Part shown: piece after piece, positions 48,775 to 57,790 of the stretch
How positions within the stretch are numbered: position 1 is the stretch's first letter
Layout of the letters: every line of letters begins with the position of its first letter
Notes under the pieces: model-generated
The model's database searches: none
What the model saw: only the letters and a program-made list of their open reading frames with translations
Told to the model about the DNA's origin: nothing
Translations under genes and position numbers: made by a program
From: Chitinispirillales bacterium
GTDB taxonomy: Bacteria; Fibrobacterota; Chitinivibrionia; Chitinivibrionales; Chitinispirillaceae
Length of the DNA: 64,000 bases
Direction of reading: 5' to 3'
Assembly (NCBI GenBank): GCA_031281485.1
Contig: JAITFI010000073.1
Coordinates: 1 to 64,000, forward strand

Positions 48775-51615
48775 ATGAACATCCCTCCCCCGCCCCCGCC
48801 GACTCCGCCGACGCCGATGCAACCCGGACCGCCCCCGCGGCGGGGCCAGTCCGGCGCGCCGTCCGGAGCGCAGCCCGGCCAACCCGGCGCCAAGGGCGGC
48901 TTTAAAATCCGCAACGTGCTCAATACCGTCAACCGCACGATACTCCAAGCCGGAGCGGTTCTCGGCAAGTACAATATAATAGAAGAAATAGGCAGGGGCG
49001 GCATGGCGGTGGTCTACAAGGCCCTGCAAACCGACCTGAAACGCGAGGTGGCGCTAAAAGTCATGCCCGCGAACATCACCCTCAACTACAGATTCGTGGA
49101 GCGCTTCCTGAGCGAGGGGCAGTCCGTCGCGAAACTCAGCCACCCGAATATCGTCAACATCTACGAGATGTCCTCCGAAAACGGCGTCTACTACATCGCC
49201 ATGGAGTACATAACAGGCACAAACCTCTACCAGCACCTCAACGAAAACAAGCCCAAACTGGTAGACGTTCTGGAGATCGTCTCCAAACTCGCCGACGCGC
49301 TGGCCTACGCCCACAGCCAGAAGATCATCCACCGCGACCTGAAACTGAACAACGTCATCATGAAGGACCCGCTCACACCAGTGCTCATAGACTTCGGCTT
49401 GGCCAAGGCGCTCGAGGAGTCCGACAGCGGCGGCGGCATAACGCGGACGGGCGAGATCATGGGTTCGCCGGCGTACATGGCGCCGGAGCGGTTGATGGGC
49501 AAAGAGGTGGACCACCGAAGCGATATATGCTCGCTGGGCATAATGCTATACGAGATGCTGACTTTCAAAAACCCGTACTTAGACCAGCGCAACCTCCACC
49601 AGACGACCTTCAACGTCATGGAGGCCAACCCCATCCCGCCCAAGAAGCTCATCCCGTGGCTCCCCGTGGAAATAGAAGCCATAACCCTCAAAGCGATGGC
49701 CAAAGACCCGGCCGCGCGCTACCAGACCATGGAGGAACTGCGCAAGGACATAATCCGCTACCAAAACGGCGAGCCCGTGATGGCGAGGCCGCCATCGCTC
49801 AAAAAACGAACGGCAAGCTACATGCGCAAGCGGTGGGCGCCTATCGCGATCACGCTCCTCGTGCTGATCTTCTCCGGAATCATCGGCGGCAGTTATTATA
49901 TCCAGAGGAAGCGCGTGTATTCGTACTGGCAACTCTTCTACGCGCAATCCCTAAGCACCTCGTCGGGCGAATGGACGCTTGTAAACAGCGACAGCCTGCT
50001 TCAGGGCAAGCTGGAAGACGGCACCAGATCTTTCACCATTTCATCGCCGGGCTTTTCATTCATGCGCCTCGAACAGCACTTCAACCGCGACGTGATGATT
50101 GAGTTCGACATATCCGCGCCATCCAAAAATCTGCATAGGGCCGGCCTCTTCCTATTCGGCGACAGCCCCGAAAACGCGCACTGCGTACACATAAACCGCG
50201 ACGGCTTCGGGGAGAGCGGAATAACATATCCGGGGAGCCAGTTTCTCTTCAGCGACGCGGAACGCGGCACAATCCCGTGGCAAGACGTCAACCAGATCTC
50301 CGTGGAACGCCAGCAAAATTCCATATCTTTGACGATAAACGGAATGCCTGTCGCGCGCGTGTACGACTTCTTTCCGGCCATCGGCAAACACAACGAGAAG
50401 ATCGGCTTCTTCGTTAAAGGCTCGGAAGCCACCATCTCAAACGTCAGGGTATACCGCCGCGCCATACCGCAGATACCCAGCCCGACGCTGATCGGCGACC
50501 GCTTCCGCGAACGCGGCGACTTCGAGTCCGCCATCGACGAGTACAACGGCCTGATGATCGACCAATCGGCGCTCAACCTGACGAAAGACCTGCACCTGAA
50601 CATTGCCGATTGCATGATACGCTTAGGCAAATACGAAGATGCGATAAACATCCTCGACAAGAGCGCGCAACTCCACAGCAGCGACGCCCTGAAAGCCAAA
50701 GCAAGATACCTTAGCGGGCTCTCCTACCTCTTCATGGGCGACACGGTAAGGGCCGAGGGGGCGTTCGCGGTGGTCACGCGCTACTACAAACAGAGCACCG
50801 TCGGATTTTCGATAATGGCGGCGGAGATCGCCCGATGCGCCAAACTTGTGAACGCCGGTGAAACGGATTGGGCGCTGAGGGATATAGTATCCAACGCCAC
50901 GCTCTATCCAAAAGCCACGCCCCACTGGGGCGCGCTGCACCTGAGCATTCTGGAAAAAATGGCGAGGGAAGGCGCTGTAGACGGAGCCTCGCGCGTATCA
51001 AACTCTATCAACGCGCTCTACGGCGACTACCCTGAGATAAAAGCCCGCGCCAAAATAGCCGTGGCCGACGCCTACCTCAACGCCGGTCAAACGGCGACCG
51101 CGTCGGACATGTACAACCAGTCGATCAACCAAAGCGCCTCCGACAACGTATGGCGCTCATGGTACGCGATAGCCGACTTATACGAGTACAACTTCGACTA
51201 CGAGCACGCCCAAAAGATCTATAACAAGATATTGAAAGAAGCGCCGCCTGCCTCCGTTATGCACTGGATGGCCAAAATCAAATGCGCCGAACAATCCGTC
51301 CGCGACACGGCCACACTGGCGACAGCCCAGCTACTGCACGAAACGGTAGACGGCCCGCACCCGTTCCTCATGCCGAGAATCATCGCCGCATACTACACAG
51401 ACAGAATAACGGAAATAGAATTCCTGAGCATCTGGGACAACCTGCTGCCGCAAGACTCGTGGGGCCTCTACTACGTGGCGCGAAAACTCCTGCTGCAAGG
51501 CAACCGCGCGGAAGCCATATCTGTAATAACAGTACTCCAACGCCAACTACCGGTGTCGTCGTGGCAGACGTTTCAGGTACAGAAGATTTTATATGCTCCC
51601 GATAAATGGAACTAG
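48775..51615 (+). CDS. Transmembrane Ser/Thr protein kinase with external TPR region
   Basis: 946 residues. A Pro/Gly-rich N-terminus (~1-60), then a PknB-type kinase: GRGGMAVVYK, Lys95, HRDLKLNN (186-193), DFG 206-208, APE, DICSLG. HRDLKLNN has Leu in place of the usual Pro. The catalytic Lys, Asp, Asn and DFG are intact. One membrane segment at ~354-376. The outside part begins with a beta-rich, LamG/DUF1080-like domain (~400-560) and ends in TPR-like helices. It senses an envelope signal and phosphorylates cytoplasmic proteins. Downstream of the RAM domain gene. Confidence 0.92.
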   Translation: MNIPPPPPPTPPTPMQPGPPPRRGQSGAPSGAQPGQPGAKGGFKIRNVLNTVNRTILQAGAVLGKYNIIEEIGRGGMAVVYKALQTDLKREVALKVMPANITLNYRFVERFLSEGQSVAKLSHPNIVNIYEMSSENGVYYIAMEYITGTNLYQHLNENKPKLVDVLEIVSKLADALAYAHSQKIIHRDLKLNNVIMKDPLTPVLIDFGLAKALEESDSGGGITRTGEIMGSPAYMAPERLMGKEVDHRSDICSLGIMLYEMLTFKNPYLDQRNLHQTTFNVMEANPIPPKKLIPWLPVEIEAITLKAMAKDPAARYQTMEELRKDIIRYQNGEPVMARPPSLKKRTASYMRKRWAPIAITLLVLIFSGIIGGSYYIQRKRVYSYWQLFYAQSLSTSSGEWTLVNSDSLLQGKLEDGTRSFTISSPGFSFMRLEQHFNRDVMIEFDISAPSKNLHRAGLFLFGDSPENAHCVHINRDGFGESGITYPGSQFLFSDAERGTIPWQDVNQISVERQQNSISLTINGMPVARVYDFFPAIGKHNEKIGFFVKGSEATISNVRVYRRAIPQIPSPTLIGDRFRERGDFESAIDEYNGLMIDQSALNLTKDLHLNIADCMIRLGKYEDAINILDKSAQLHSSDALKAKARYLSGLSYLFMGDTVRAEGAFAVVTRYYKQSTVGFSIMAAEIARCAKLVNAGETDWALRDIVSNATLYPKATPHWGALHLSILEKMAREGAVDGASRVSNSINALYGDYPEIKARAKIAVADAYLNAGQTATASDMYNQSINQSASDNVWRSWYAIADLYEYNFDYEHAQKIYNKILKEAPPASVMHWMAKIKCAEQSVRDTATLATAQLLHETVDGPHPFLMPRIIAAYYTDRITEIEFLSIWDNLLPQDSWGLYYVARKLLLQGNRAEAISVITVLQRQLPVSSWQTFQVQKILYAPDKWN

Positions 51616-51684
51616 GCTTTTAATACAAATGAGAAATATAAGCGCTCACATAATCCAAGCGCAGCGGATGGCTTTCTGTCTTTT

Positions 51685-51933
51685 ATGGCAAATACTATTA
51701 CGGACAGAGTAGTTTTCTATAACGGGGATTCGGAAACAATAGACTATCTTAAGAGACTCATTGCCGTCAAAGAAGATGCGTTACGTTTAATTGGGTTTAT
51801 AGAAGAACAGCCAATCCTAGGTTTAAAGATTTATCCTTTGAATTGCCGATATTTTCGTTGTACAGGAGCAGATTCCGCCCGCTTTTGTCTCGGCATAATG
51901 TATATTTATACGGAGGGGTTTTGGCTGACCTAA
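51685..51933 (+). CDS. 82-residue ORF, doubtful
   Basis: Begins MANTITDRVVFYNGDSETIDYLKRLIAVKED and is predicted soluble for ~50 residues. The last ~25 look random. AT-rich, without a strong ribosome site (GGAT 15 bases upstream). It may be a decayed gene. The rest of 51616-51960 shows nothing else. Confidence 0.25.
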   Translation: MANTITDRVVFYNGDSETIDYLKRLIAVKEDALRLIGFIEEQPILGLKIYPLNCRYFRCTGADSARFCLGIMYIYTEGFWLT

Positions 51934-51960
51934 TCTCGATTAACCGAAAGGGGCAAGGCT

Positions 51961-52626
51961 ATGCGCGGAGTTGTTCGGGCGGCGATGGCGGTGTTGGCGG
52001 CGGCGCTCTGTTTGGCAGGGTGCTCGAATACGCCTGCGCATGAATCCGTATCTGTAACACACGATACGATCACCGACCGCAGAGACGGGAAGACGTACAA
52101 GATAATAACGATCAAACAGCAGACGTGGATGGCGGAGAATCTTAATTATCTGACATCAAGCGGTTCTTGGTGCTACGACAGTATTAACAGCAACTGCGGT
52201 TACTACGGCAGGCTGTACGACTGGAACACGGCTAGGAAAGCTTGTTTTTCGGGTTGGCATCTACCCACAAAACAGGATTGGGAGAGTTTCGGGAAAGCCT
52301 TGGGAGGCGTGGGAGAGCCGGATGAAGACGGCAATGTTAATTGGTACGGTTTGGGCAGGCATCTGAAAGCGAAAATTTGCTGGTACGATAGCGGCGGCGG
52401 TACAAACAATTACGGATTTTCGGCCATGCCGGGCGGCGTCCGCCTTTCTGACAACGGACGTTTCGTTAATTCCGGCTACTTCGGCTTCTGGTGGACAGAT
52501 ACGGATTACGGTAACAGCAGAGACAGCGCCTACTTCTTGAATATGCGCCACGACCATGACATCGTGAGCGAGTTCCACGGCAACAAAGGCTACGGCATGT
52601 CGGTACGCTGCCGACGGGACAACTGA
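51961..52626 (+). CDS. FISUMP-domain lipoprotein 2
   Basis: 221 residues. Lipobox ALCLAGCS, then a FISUMP domain with almost no linker: RDGKTYKIITIKQQTWMAENLNYLTSSGSWCYDSINSNCGYYGRLYDWNTARKACFSGWHLPTKQDWESFGKALGG, NNYGFSAMPGG, YFGFWWTDTD and GMSVRCRRDN. It is the closest to the core consensus of the three copies. Function unknown. AAGG precedes the ATG. It is a lone plus-strand gene, converging with lpxI. Confidence 0.93.
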   Translation: MRGVVRAAMAVLAAALCLAGCSNTPAHESVSVTHDTITDRRDGKTYKIITIKQQTWMAENLNYLTSSGSWCYDSINSNCGYYGRLYDWNTARKACFSGWHLPTKQDWESFGKALGGVGEPDEDGNVNWYGLGRHLKAKICWYDSGGGTNNYGFSAMPGGVRLSDNGRFVNSGYFGFWWTDTDYGNSRDSAYFLNMRHDHDIVSEFHGNKGYGMSVRCRRDN

Positions 52627-52650
52627 ATTTATCGGCCGCCGCAATACTGC

Positions 52651-53490
52651 CTACAGAGTCACCCCGTAGACGAAGACCCCAAGTTTATCCGCCAGCGCGA
52701 TTGTGTCGGCCATGTCGTCCACTATTGTGCGCCCGGCCTCCACTATCACCCCGGTGAAGCCGTATTTGGCTATCGTTTCCAGTGTTCCGGTGCCCACTAC
52801 GGGGAGGTCTACCCTATCGTCCTGACCGGGTTCCATGATTTTGGCCATGATCCCGCCGCTACCGCCGCCGAGTTCGCGGCGTTTGGCCACGGCGCGTTTT
52901 ACTATGTCGTCCGTACCTTTGACGTTTTCGTAGGCGATGATCTCGCCCTTGTAGATGATGACGGCTTGGCCGGTGCCGGTGCGTATATATTTAAGGATCG
53001 CCTCCCAGTTCTTTTTGAAGGCCTCGACGTCTTCGTCGGCGGGGGTTACCTTGCCCAGCGCGCCCGTGCCTATCAGGAGTTCCGGCATGACCGACTGGAT
53101 GGACTTGACGGTCAGGCCGCTGCGGTCGAACATCGACATGATTATGGTGAAGAGGCCTTTGTGCTTGTTTTTCATGACGAGCAGGCGGGCGATGATTTTG
53201 GCCAGGTCGAGGGTCGGCTTGATCTTGGCTTTGGCGATGCCGCCGATCATCACCACGTCTTTAACGCCTTTGCGTTTGAAGAACCTTATCACTTTTGATA
53301 TTTGGGTGACGTAAAACTCCTCATAGTTGGCGCTGCCGACCTCGTTCTTGAGGCTGCTTTCCACCTCGCCCTTGATACCGGCGATATAGAGGTCGCAACC
53401 CTTGCGTTTCGCCCAATCGGCGAACTGGAAGGGGAGGCGGCGGTTTCCGGCGATCAGGCCGATTTTGGGGGCGTTGCCGTTGGTCGTCAT
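52651..53490 (-). CDS. lpxI: UDP-2,3-diacylglucosamine pyrophosphatase
   Basis: 279 residues of the LpxI (DUF1009) family: KIGLIAGNRRLPFQFADWAKRKGCDL, GGIAKAKIKPTLDLAKIIARL, GTGALGKVTPADEDVEAFKKNWEAILKYIRTGTGQAVIIYKGEIIAYENVKGTDD and DLPVVGTGTLETIAKYGFTGVIVEAGRTIV. LpxI hydrolyses UDP-diacylglucosamine in lipid A synthesis, in genomes lacking LpxH. It implies a lipid A outer membrane. ATG 53490 has AAAGGA eight bases upstream; the earlier ATG at 53499 is too close to that site. Confidence 0.95.
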   Translation of the reverse strand: MTTNGNAPKIGLIAGNRRLPFQFADWAKRKGCDLYIAGIKGEVESSLKNEVGSANYEEFYVTQISKVIRFFKRKGVKDVVMIGGIAKAKIKPTLDLAKIIARLLVMKNKHKGLFTIIMSMFDRSGLTVKSIQSVMPELLIGTGALGKVTPADEDVEAFKKNWEAILKYIRTGTGQAVIIYKGEIIAYENVKGTDDIVKRAVAKRRELGGGSGGIMAKIMEPGQDDRVDLPVVGTGTLETIAKYGFTGVIVEAGRTIVDDMADTIALADKLGVFVYGVTL

Positions 53491-53764
53491 GCTTAACATC
53501 CTTTCTTTCGTGCTGTTTTGGGGGCGCGGCGGGCGCTTTTACACCGCGTCCGGGGTATTTAGGCCTTGCGGCGGAGCCCTATCGCCTACGGGTATAATAT
53601 AATACATGGGCGGCGCGGTTTAACGGACAATGTAAAAAAATCCGTCCGTCATAAAAAATTTGGCAATTTTCCTACGCATTGTATATATTCTATAAAACGA
53701 CTCGGCAGCATCCGTTGCGCCGGAACCTTTGTTTACGCAAAATTTTCGAGGGATTGCTTAGGCA

Positions 53765-56700
53765 ATGAATTGGTTTAAAAACGCCAAGATACGCAACAAG
53801 TTTCTTATGATTTTCGGGCTATTCCTCCTCCTTGTAGGCGGCGGGATGTCCTATGTCGTCTTCTCCATACAGACCGTAACGGCCAAATACGTGCGTATCA
53901 CCGAGGGGCCCAACCGGCGGCTTCTATACGCCTCCGACGCCACCGTGGAGTTCATGAACATCCGCAGGACCAACACCACCATGAGCACCTATTTCGACAA
54001 TCCGGAGGCGGCGAAGCTCCACTACATAAGGTGCACCAACTACAGCGAGACGTTGCGGAAGCTGCTCGGCGATTGGAAGACGAACCTTCAGAGCGACCCC
54101 ACCATGACCGCCGAACAACGGGACACGCAACTGCAAATCATCGAAGAGGTGTTTAGGGAGTTGACGAGGTATATGGCGTATGTGAAAGATATGTACGAGG
54201 CGATGGTGCTGCAACGCGACAAGGAGAGGATGGAGGAGTTATACGTCAAGTGCACCCCCATAGGCGAACAGCTCGTGAACCAAATAGGGGGCAACCGCAA
54301 CATGACGCAGGCGTTTATAGACTTCCAGATGAACGAGGCCAATAGGAAGACGTCGGAGGCGGACGCGGTCATAATAGCCCTAGCCATAGGTATATTGGCG
54401 CTCTCGCTCTTCCGCGACTTACTGGTCTCATACCTCATAACGTCGCCGATCGGAAAGATAAACCATTCCATAGGTGAGATTGAGAGGGGAAATCTGAAGT
54501 ATGGGGTACGGCTCCAACACAAGGACGAGATCGGGCAATTGTCCAACCATATAGGCGACATGGTCGACAAGATCGCGGAGATGAACTCTTCCATCGCGAC
54601 CCTCGATAATTTGGACGTTATGGTTTTTATAACGGATTTGGAGTACAATATCCTATCCCTGAACGAATTATGCTGCAAATTGCTGGGAGTGGAGCGGTCG
54701 GTGAATTTGGGCAAGAAGTGTTTCGAGGTAATCGCCGGTTCGACCGAACCATGCCCTTTCTGCCCGTTGCCCGACCTATTTCCAATGAAAGAGACCTTAC
54801 CGACATGCCAGTGGGAGCGACCGCTCATGGTTACGGGCAAGGATCCGGGGACAAAGCAGGAGTTGTGGTACGCCTGCCGCTCCTCCATCATTCGTTGGAC
54901 GGACGGGTCACTCGTACTCTTCAACGCGTACACCGACGAAACGATAATGAAACAGCACATGCAGAAGCTCAGCGACGTGGCGAACGCCGCCGAAGAGGCT
55001 TCTCGCATAAAGTCTTCGTTCTTAGCCAACATGAGCCACGAGATACGCACGCCCATGAACAGTATCATCGGATTCTCGGAACTCGCTCTCGACGACCAGT
55101 CCATCTCCGCGAAGACCAAGGACTATTTAGACAAGATAAAATCGGCGTCTGAGGGGTTGCTCGGCATCATCAACGACATCTTGGACATTTCGAAGATCGA
55201 GGCCGGAAAGGTCGTCTTGGAGAACATCCCGTTCGATCTGCACGAGGTCTTCAAAATCTGCCAAAACATTATCACTCCCAAAGCCACGGCGAAGGGCATA
55301 AACCTCTTCTGCTACTCGGAGCCGACGCTCGGGAAGAAGCTCATCGGCGATCCGGTGCGTCTGCGCCAGGTCATCCTGAACCTGCTGACGAACGCCGTGA
55401 AGTTCACCAACTACGGCATGGTGAAGGTTCTGGCGTCGGTCGTGAACCAGACTACGGAGAACGCGACCATCCACTTCGAGGTGAAGGACTCCGGCATCGG
55501 GATGAACGACGAGCAGCTGGCCAAGGTGTTCGAGCCGTTCACGCAGGCCGACAACAGCACCACGCGCAAGTACGGCGGCACGGGTCTGGGGCTCACCATC
55601 ACGAAGAACTTCGTGGAGTTAATGGGCGGCGACCTCAAAGTCGAGAGCGTCATAGGCATCGGCAGCAAGTTCCATTTTGACGTGACCTTCCCCACCTGCG
55701 ACGAGAGCACGAAGACCGAGTCTTTCGGCGACGGCACCGGCGGCGGCGCGGCCGACATGGAGAAGCCCTACTTCAACGCCGAGATATTGGTTTGCGAGGA
55801 CAACGAGATGAACCAGATAGTGATCACCGACCACTTGGCGCGGGTGGGTATAAAAGCGGTGATCGCCGAGAACGGCAAGGTGGGCGTGGAGGCCGTGGCC
55901 GCGAAAACGGCCAAAGGCGAGAAACCTTTCGACCTGATATTCATGGACGTGCACATGCCGGTTATGGACGGCCTTGAGGCGGTTAAGAAGCTGGCCGAGA
56001 TGGGCAACACCGTCCCCATAGTGGCTCTGACGGCGAACATAATGACCACCGACCGCGAGGCCTATAAGGCGCACGGCATGAACGAGTACCTCTCCAAACC
56101 ATTCGCGACGCAAGACCTTTGGAATTGCCTGCTCAACTATATAAAGCCCGTAAAGCGGGAAGAGGCGCTGGCGCTGCAAGCCGCGGCGGCGCCGCAAACC
56201 GCAACCCCTGCGCCGCAAGCCGCAGCCGCCGCGCCGGCATCGCAAGCGGCGGCTGCCCCGCCGGCCCCGCCGGTGGAGTCCGAAGAGGATGCGAGGCTGC
56301 GGATGCGCCTGATATCGAACTTCCTAAAGGACAACAAAACAAAGGACGAGGAGATCAAGAACGCCTTGGCTGCCGGCGACATCAAACTGGCGCACCGTTT
56401 GGCGCACACGCTCAAAGGCGTAGCGGGCTTGGTAGCCCAGCCCGGCTTGCAGAGCGCCTCCTACGTAATAGAAAACGCCCTAAACTCCGGCGACACCGAC
56501 ACAGCCTCAAAGGGCCTCGGAAAGCTCTCGGAGGAGCTGAAAAAATCATTGGCGGAACTGACCGTGATCTCCGATTCCGCGCAAAAGCAGGAAGCGGTCA
56601 AAACTGAACCTGCGGTAACGTTGGACAAATTCGAGGCTTTAGAGCTTATAGACAAGCTCCGCATCCTACTAGAAAACGGCGATTCCGACTGCATGAGCCT

Positions 56701-56818
56701 GATAGACGGCCTACGCTCCATACCGGAATCAAAGAAGCTGATAGAGCAAGTGGAAGACTATGATTTCGAACCGGCTTTAGAAACGTTAGAAGAGATCAGG
56801 AAGAATTTAGCGGGCTGA
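53765..56818 (+). CDS. Hybrid histidine kinase with PAS, REC and Hpt domains
   Basis: 1017 residues. Membrane segments ~11-34 and ~201-225 enclose a helical periplasmic sensor of about 165 residues. A HAMP-like linker (~226-280) leads to a PAS-like domain holding CPFC (~330-333). HisKA has the phosphorylated His425 in MSHEIRTP. HATPase shows the G boxes DSGIGM and GGTGLGL. REC has Asp728 in IFMDVHMPVMDG. An Ala/Pro-rich linker (~803-838) leads to Hpt with His881 in HTLKG. It relays phosphate along His-Asp-His. The 56844 REC-GGDEF gene follows by 25 bases and is the obvious target. Confidence 0.93.
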   Translation: MNWFKNAKIRNKFLMIFGLFLLLVGGGMSYVVFSIQTVTAKYVRITEGPNRRLLYASDATVEFMNIRRTNTTMSTYFDNPEAAKLHYIRCTNYSETLRKLLGDWKTNLQSDPTMTAEQRDTQLQIIEEVFRELTRYMAYVKDMYEAMVLQRDKERMEELYVKCTPIGEQLVNQIGGNRNMTQAFIDFQMNEANRKTSEADAVIIALAIGILALSLFRDLLVSYLITSPIGKINHSIGEIERGNLKYGVRLQHKDEIGQLSNHIGDMVDKIAEMNSSIATLDNLDVMVFITDLEYNILSLNELCCKLLGVERSVNLGKKCFEVIAGSTEPCPFCPLPDLFPMKETLPTCQWERPLMVTGKDPGTKQELWYACRSSIIRWTDGSLVLFNAYTDETIMKQHMQKLSDVANAAEEASRIKSSFLANMSHEIRTPMNSIIGFSELALDDQSISAKTKDYLDKIKSASEGLLGIINDILDISKIEAGKVVLENIPFDLHEVFKICQNIITPKATAKGINLFCYSEPTLGKKLIGDPVRLRQVILNLLTNAVKFTNYGMVKVLASVVNQTTENATIHFEVKDSGIGMNDEQLAKVFEPFTQADNSTTRKYGGTGLGLTITKNFVELMGGDLKVESVIGIGSKFHFDVTFPTCDESTKTESFGDGTGGGAADMEKPYFNAEILVCEDNEMNQIVITDHLARVGIKAVIAENGKVGVEAVAAKTAKGEKPFDLIFMDVHMPVMDGLEAVKKLAEMGNTVPIVALTANIMTTDREAYKAHGMNEYLSKPFATQDLWNCLLNYIKPVKREEALALQAAAAPQTATPAPQAAAAAPASQAAAAPPAPPVESEEDARLRMRLISNFLKDNKTKDEEIKNALAAGDIKLAHRLAHTLKGVAGLVAQPGLQSASYVIENALNSGDTDTASKGLGKLSEELKKSLAELTVISDSAQKQEAVKTEPAVTLDKFEALELIDKLRILLENGDSDCMSLIDGLRSIPESKKLIEQVEDYDFEPALETLEEIRKNLAG

Positions 56819-56843
56819 TGTAACAAAGGAGCGGGAAATATTA

Positions 56844-57764
56844 ATGGATTTATCTATTGAGAAAAAACTAAGCATCCTGATAGTCGACGACGAGAAGTCG
56901 AACATCGACGTGCTCAGCCATATCCTCAAGGACAAGTACAAACTTTACATCGCGAAGAACGGCGAAGGCGCGCTGAAGATCGCCCGCGACAACCTGCCCA
57001 ACCTCATCCTCCTCGACGTCATCATGCCTGAAATGGACGGTTTCGAGGTATTGTCCGAGCTAAAGAAATCCGAGCACACCAACAAGATACCGGTCATCTT
57101 CATCACGGGCCAGGACAGCAAGGAAGCGGAGATCAACGGGCTCAACAAGGGCGCGGTGGATTATATAACGAAGCCGTTCCACAGCATGATAGTGGAGGCG
57201 CGGGTAAACACGCACATGAAGATCGTGGAGCAGATGCGCATAATCGAGCGTATGAGCATAATGGACGAGCTGACCGAGCTGCCCAACCGTCGTTACTTCA
57301 ACGACCAGCTGGCTCGCGAGTGGGGCCGCGCCATACGGGAGACGCTGTCGATAAGCCTCTTGATAATAGACGTAGACAAGTTCAAGGTGTACAACGACAC
57401 TTTCGGCCATCCGCAGGGCGACACGTTGCTGCACACGGTGGCCGGCGTGTTCAAGGAGTCGCTGAAGCGCCCCGCCGACTTCGTGGCCCGTTGGGGCGGC
57501 GAGGAGTTCATAATGCTCTTGCCCGGTTCCGACTTAGAGGGCGCGATGAACGTGGCGGAGAGGGTGCGGGCGTCGGTTGAATCCACGATCATACCGTGTA
57601 TCGACGGCACGTCCACGAGCGCCACGGTCAGCATAGGCGTCAACTCCGAGCGCCCGATAATACACCTGCCGGCGGCCGGGTTCGTCTCCAGGGCGGACAA
57701 GGCGCTGTACGAGGCCAAGGAATCCGGCAGGAACAGAATTTGCGTTTATAAGGAAGGCATGTAG
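56844..57764 (+). CDS. REC-GGDEF diguanylate cyclase response regulator
   Basis: 306 residues. Receiver domain with Asp58 (LILLDVIMPEMDG) and a GGDEF domain: TELPNRRYFNDQL, DVDKFKVYNDTFGHPQGDTLL, RWGGEEF (GGEEF 218-222), and the inhibitory RxxD site RPAD (209-212) exactly five residues before GGEEF. It should make c-di-GMP when phosphorylated, and be product-inhibited. AAAGGAG precedes the ATG. It is in a unit with the hybrid kinase, which likely feeds it via Hpt. Confidence 0.94.
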   Translation: MDLSIEKKLSILIVDDEKSNIDVLSHILKDKYKLYIAKNGEGALKIARDNLPNLILLDVIMPEMDGFEVLSELKKSEHTNKIPVIFITGQDSKEAEINGLNKGAVDYITKPFHSMIVEARVNTHMKIVEQMRIIERMSIMDELTELPNRRYFNDQLAREWGRAIRETLSISLLIIDVDKFKVYNDTFGHPQGDTLLHTVAGVFKESLKRPADFVARWGGEEFIMLLPGSDLEGAMNVAERVRASVESTIIPCIDGTSTSATVSIGVNSERPIIHLPAAGFVSRADKALYEAKESGRNRICVYKEGM

Positions 57765-57790
57765 TTTTAAAATTTTTCAAGGATACCGCC

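Noticed and set aside
53640..53670. A second sigma-54 promoter before the hybrid kinase (TTGGCAATTTT...)
   Set aside because: GG and GC elements are not 12 bases apart, so the required spacing fails.
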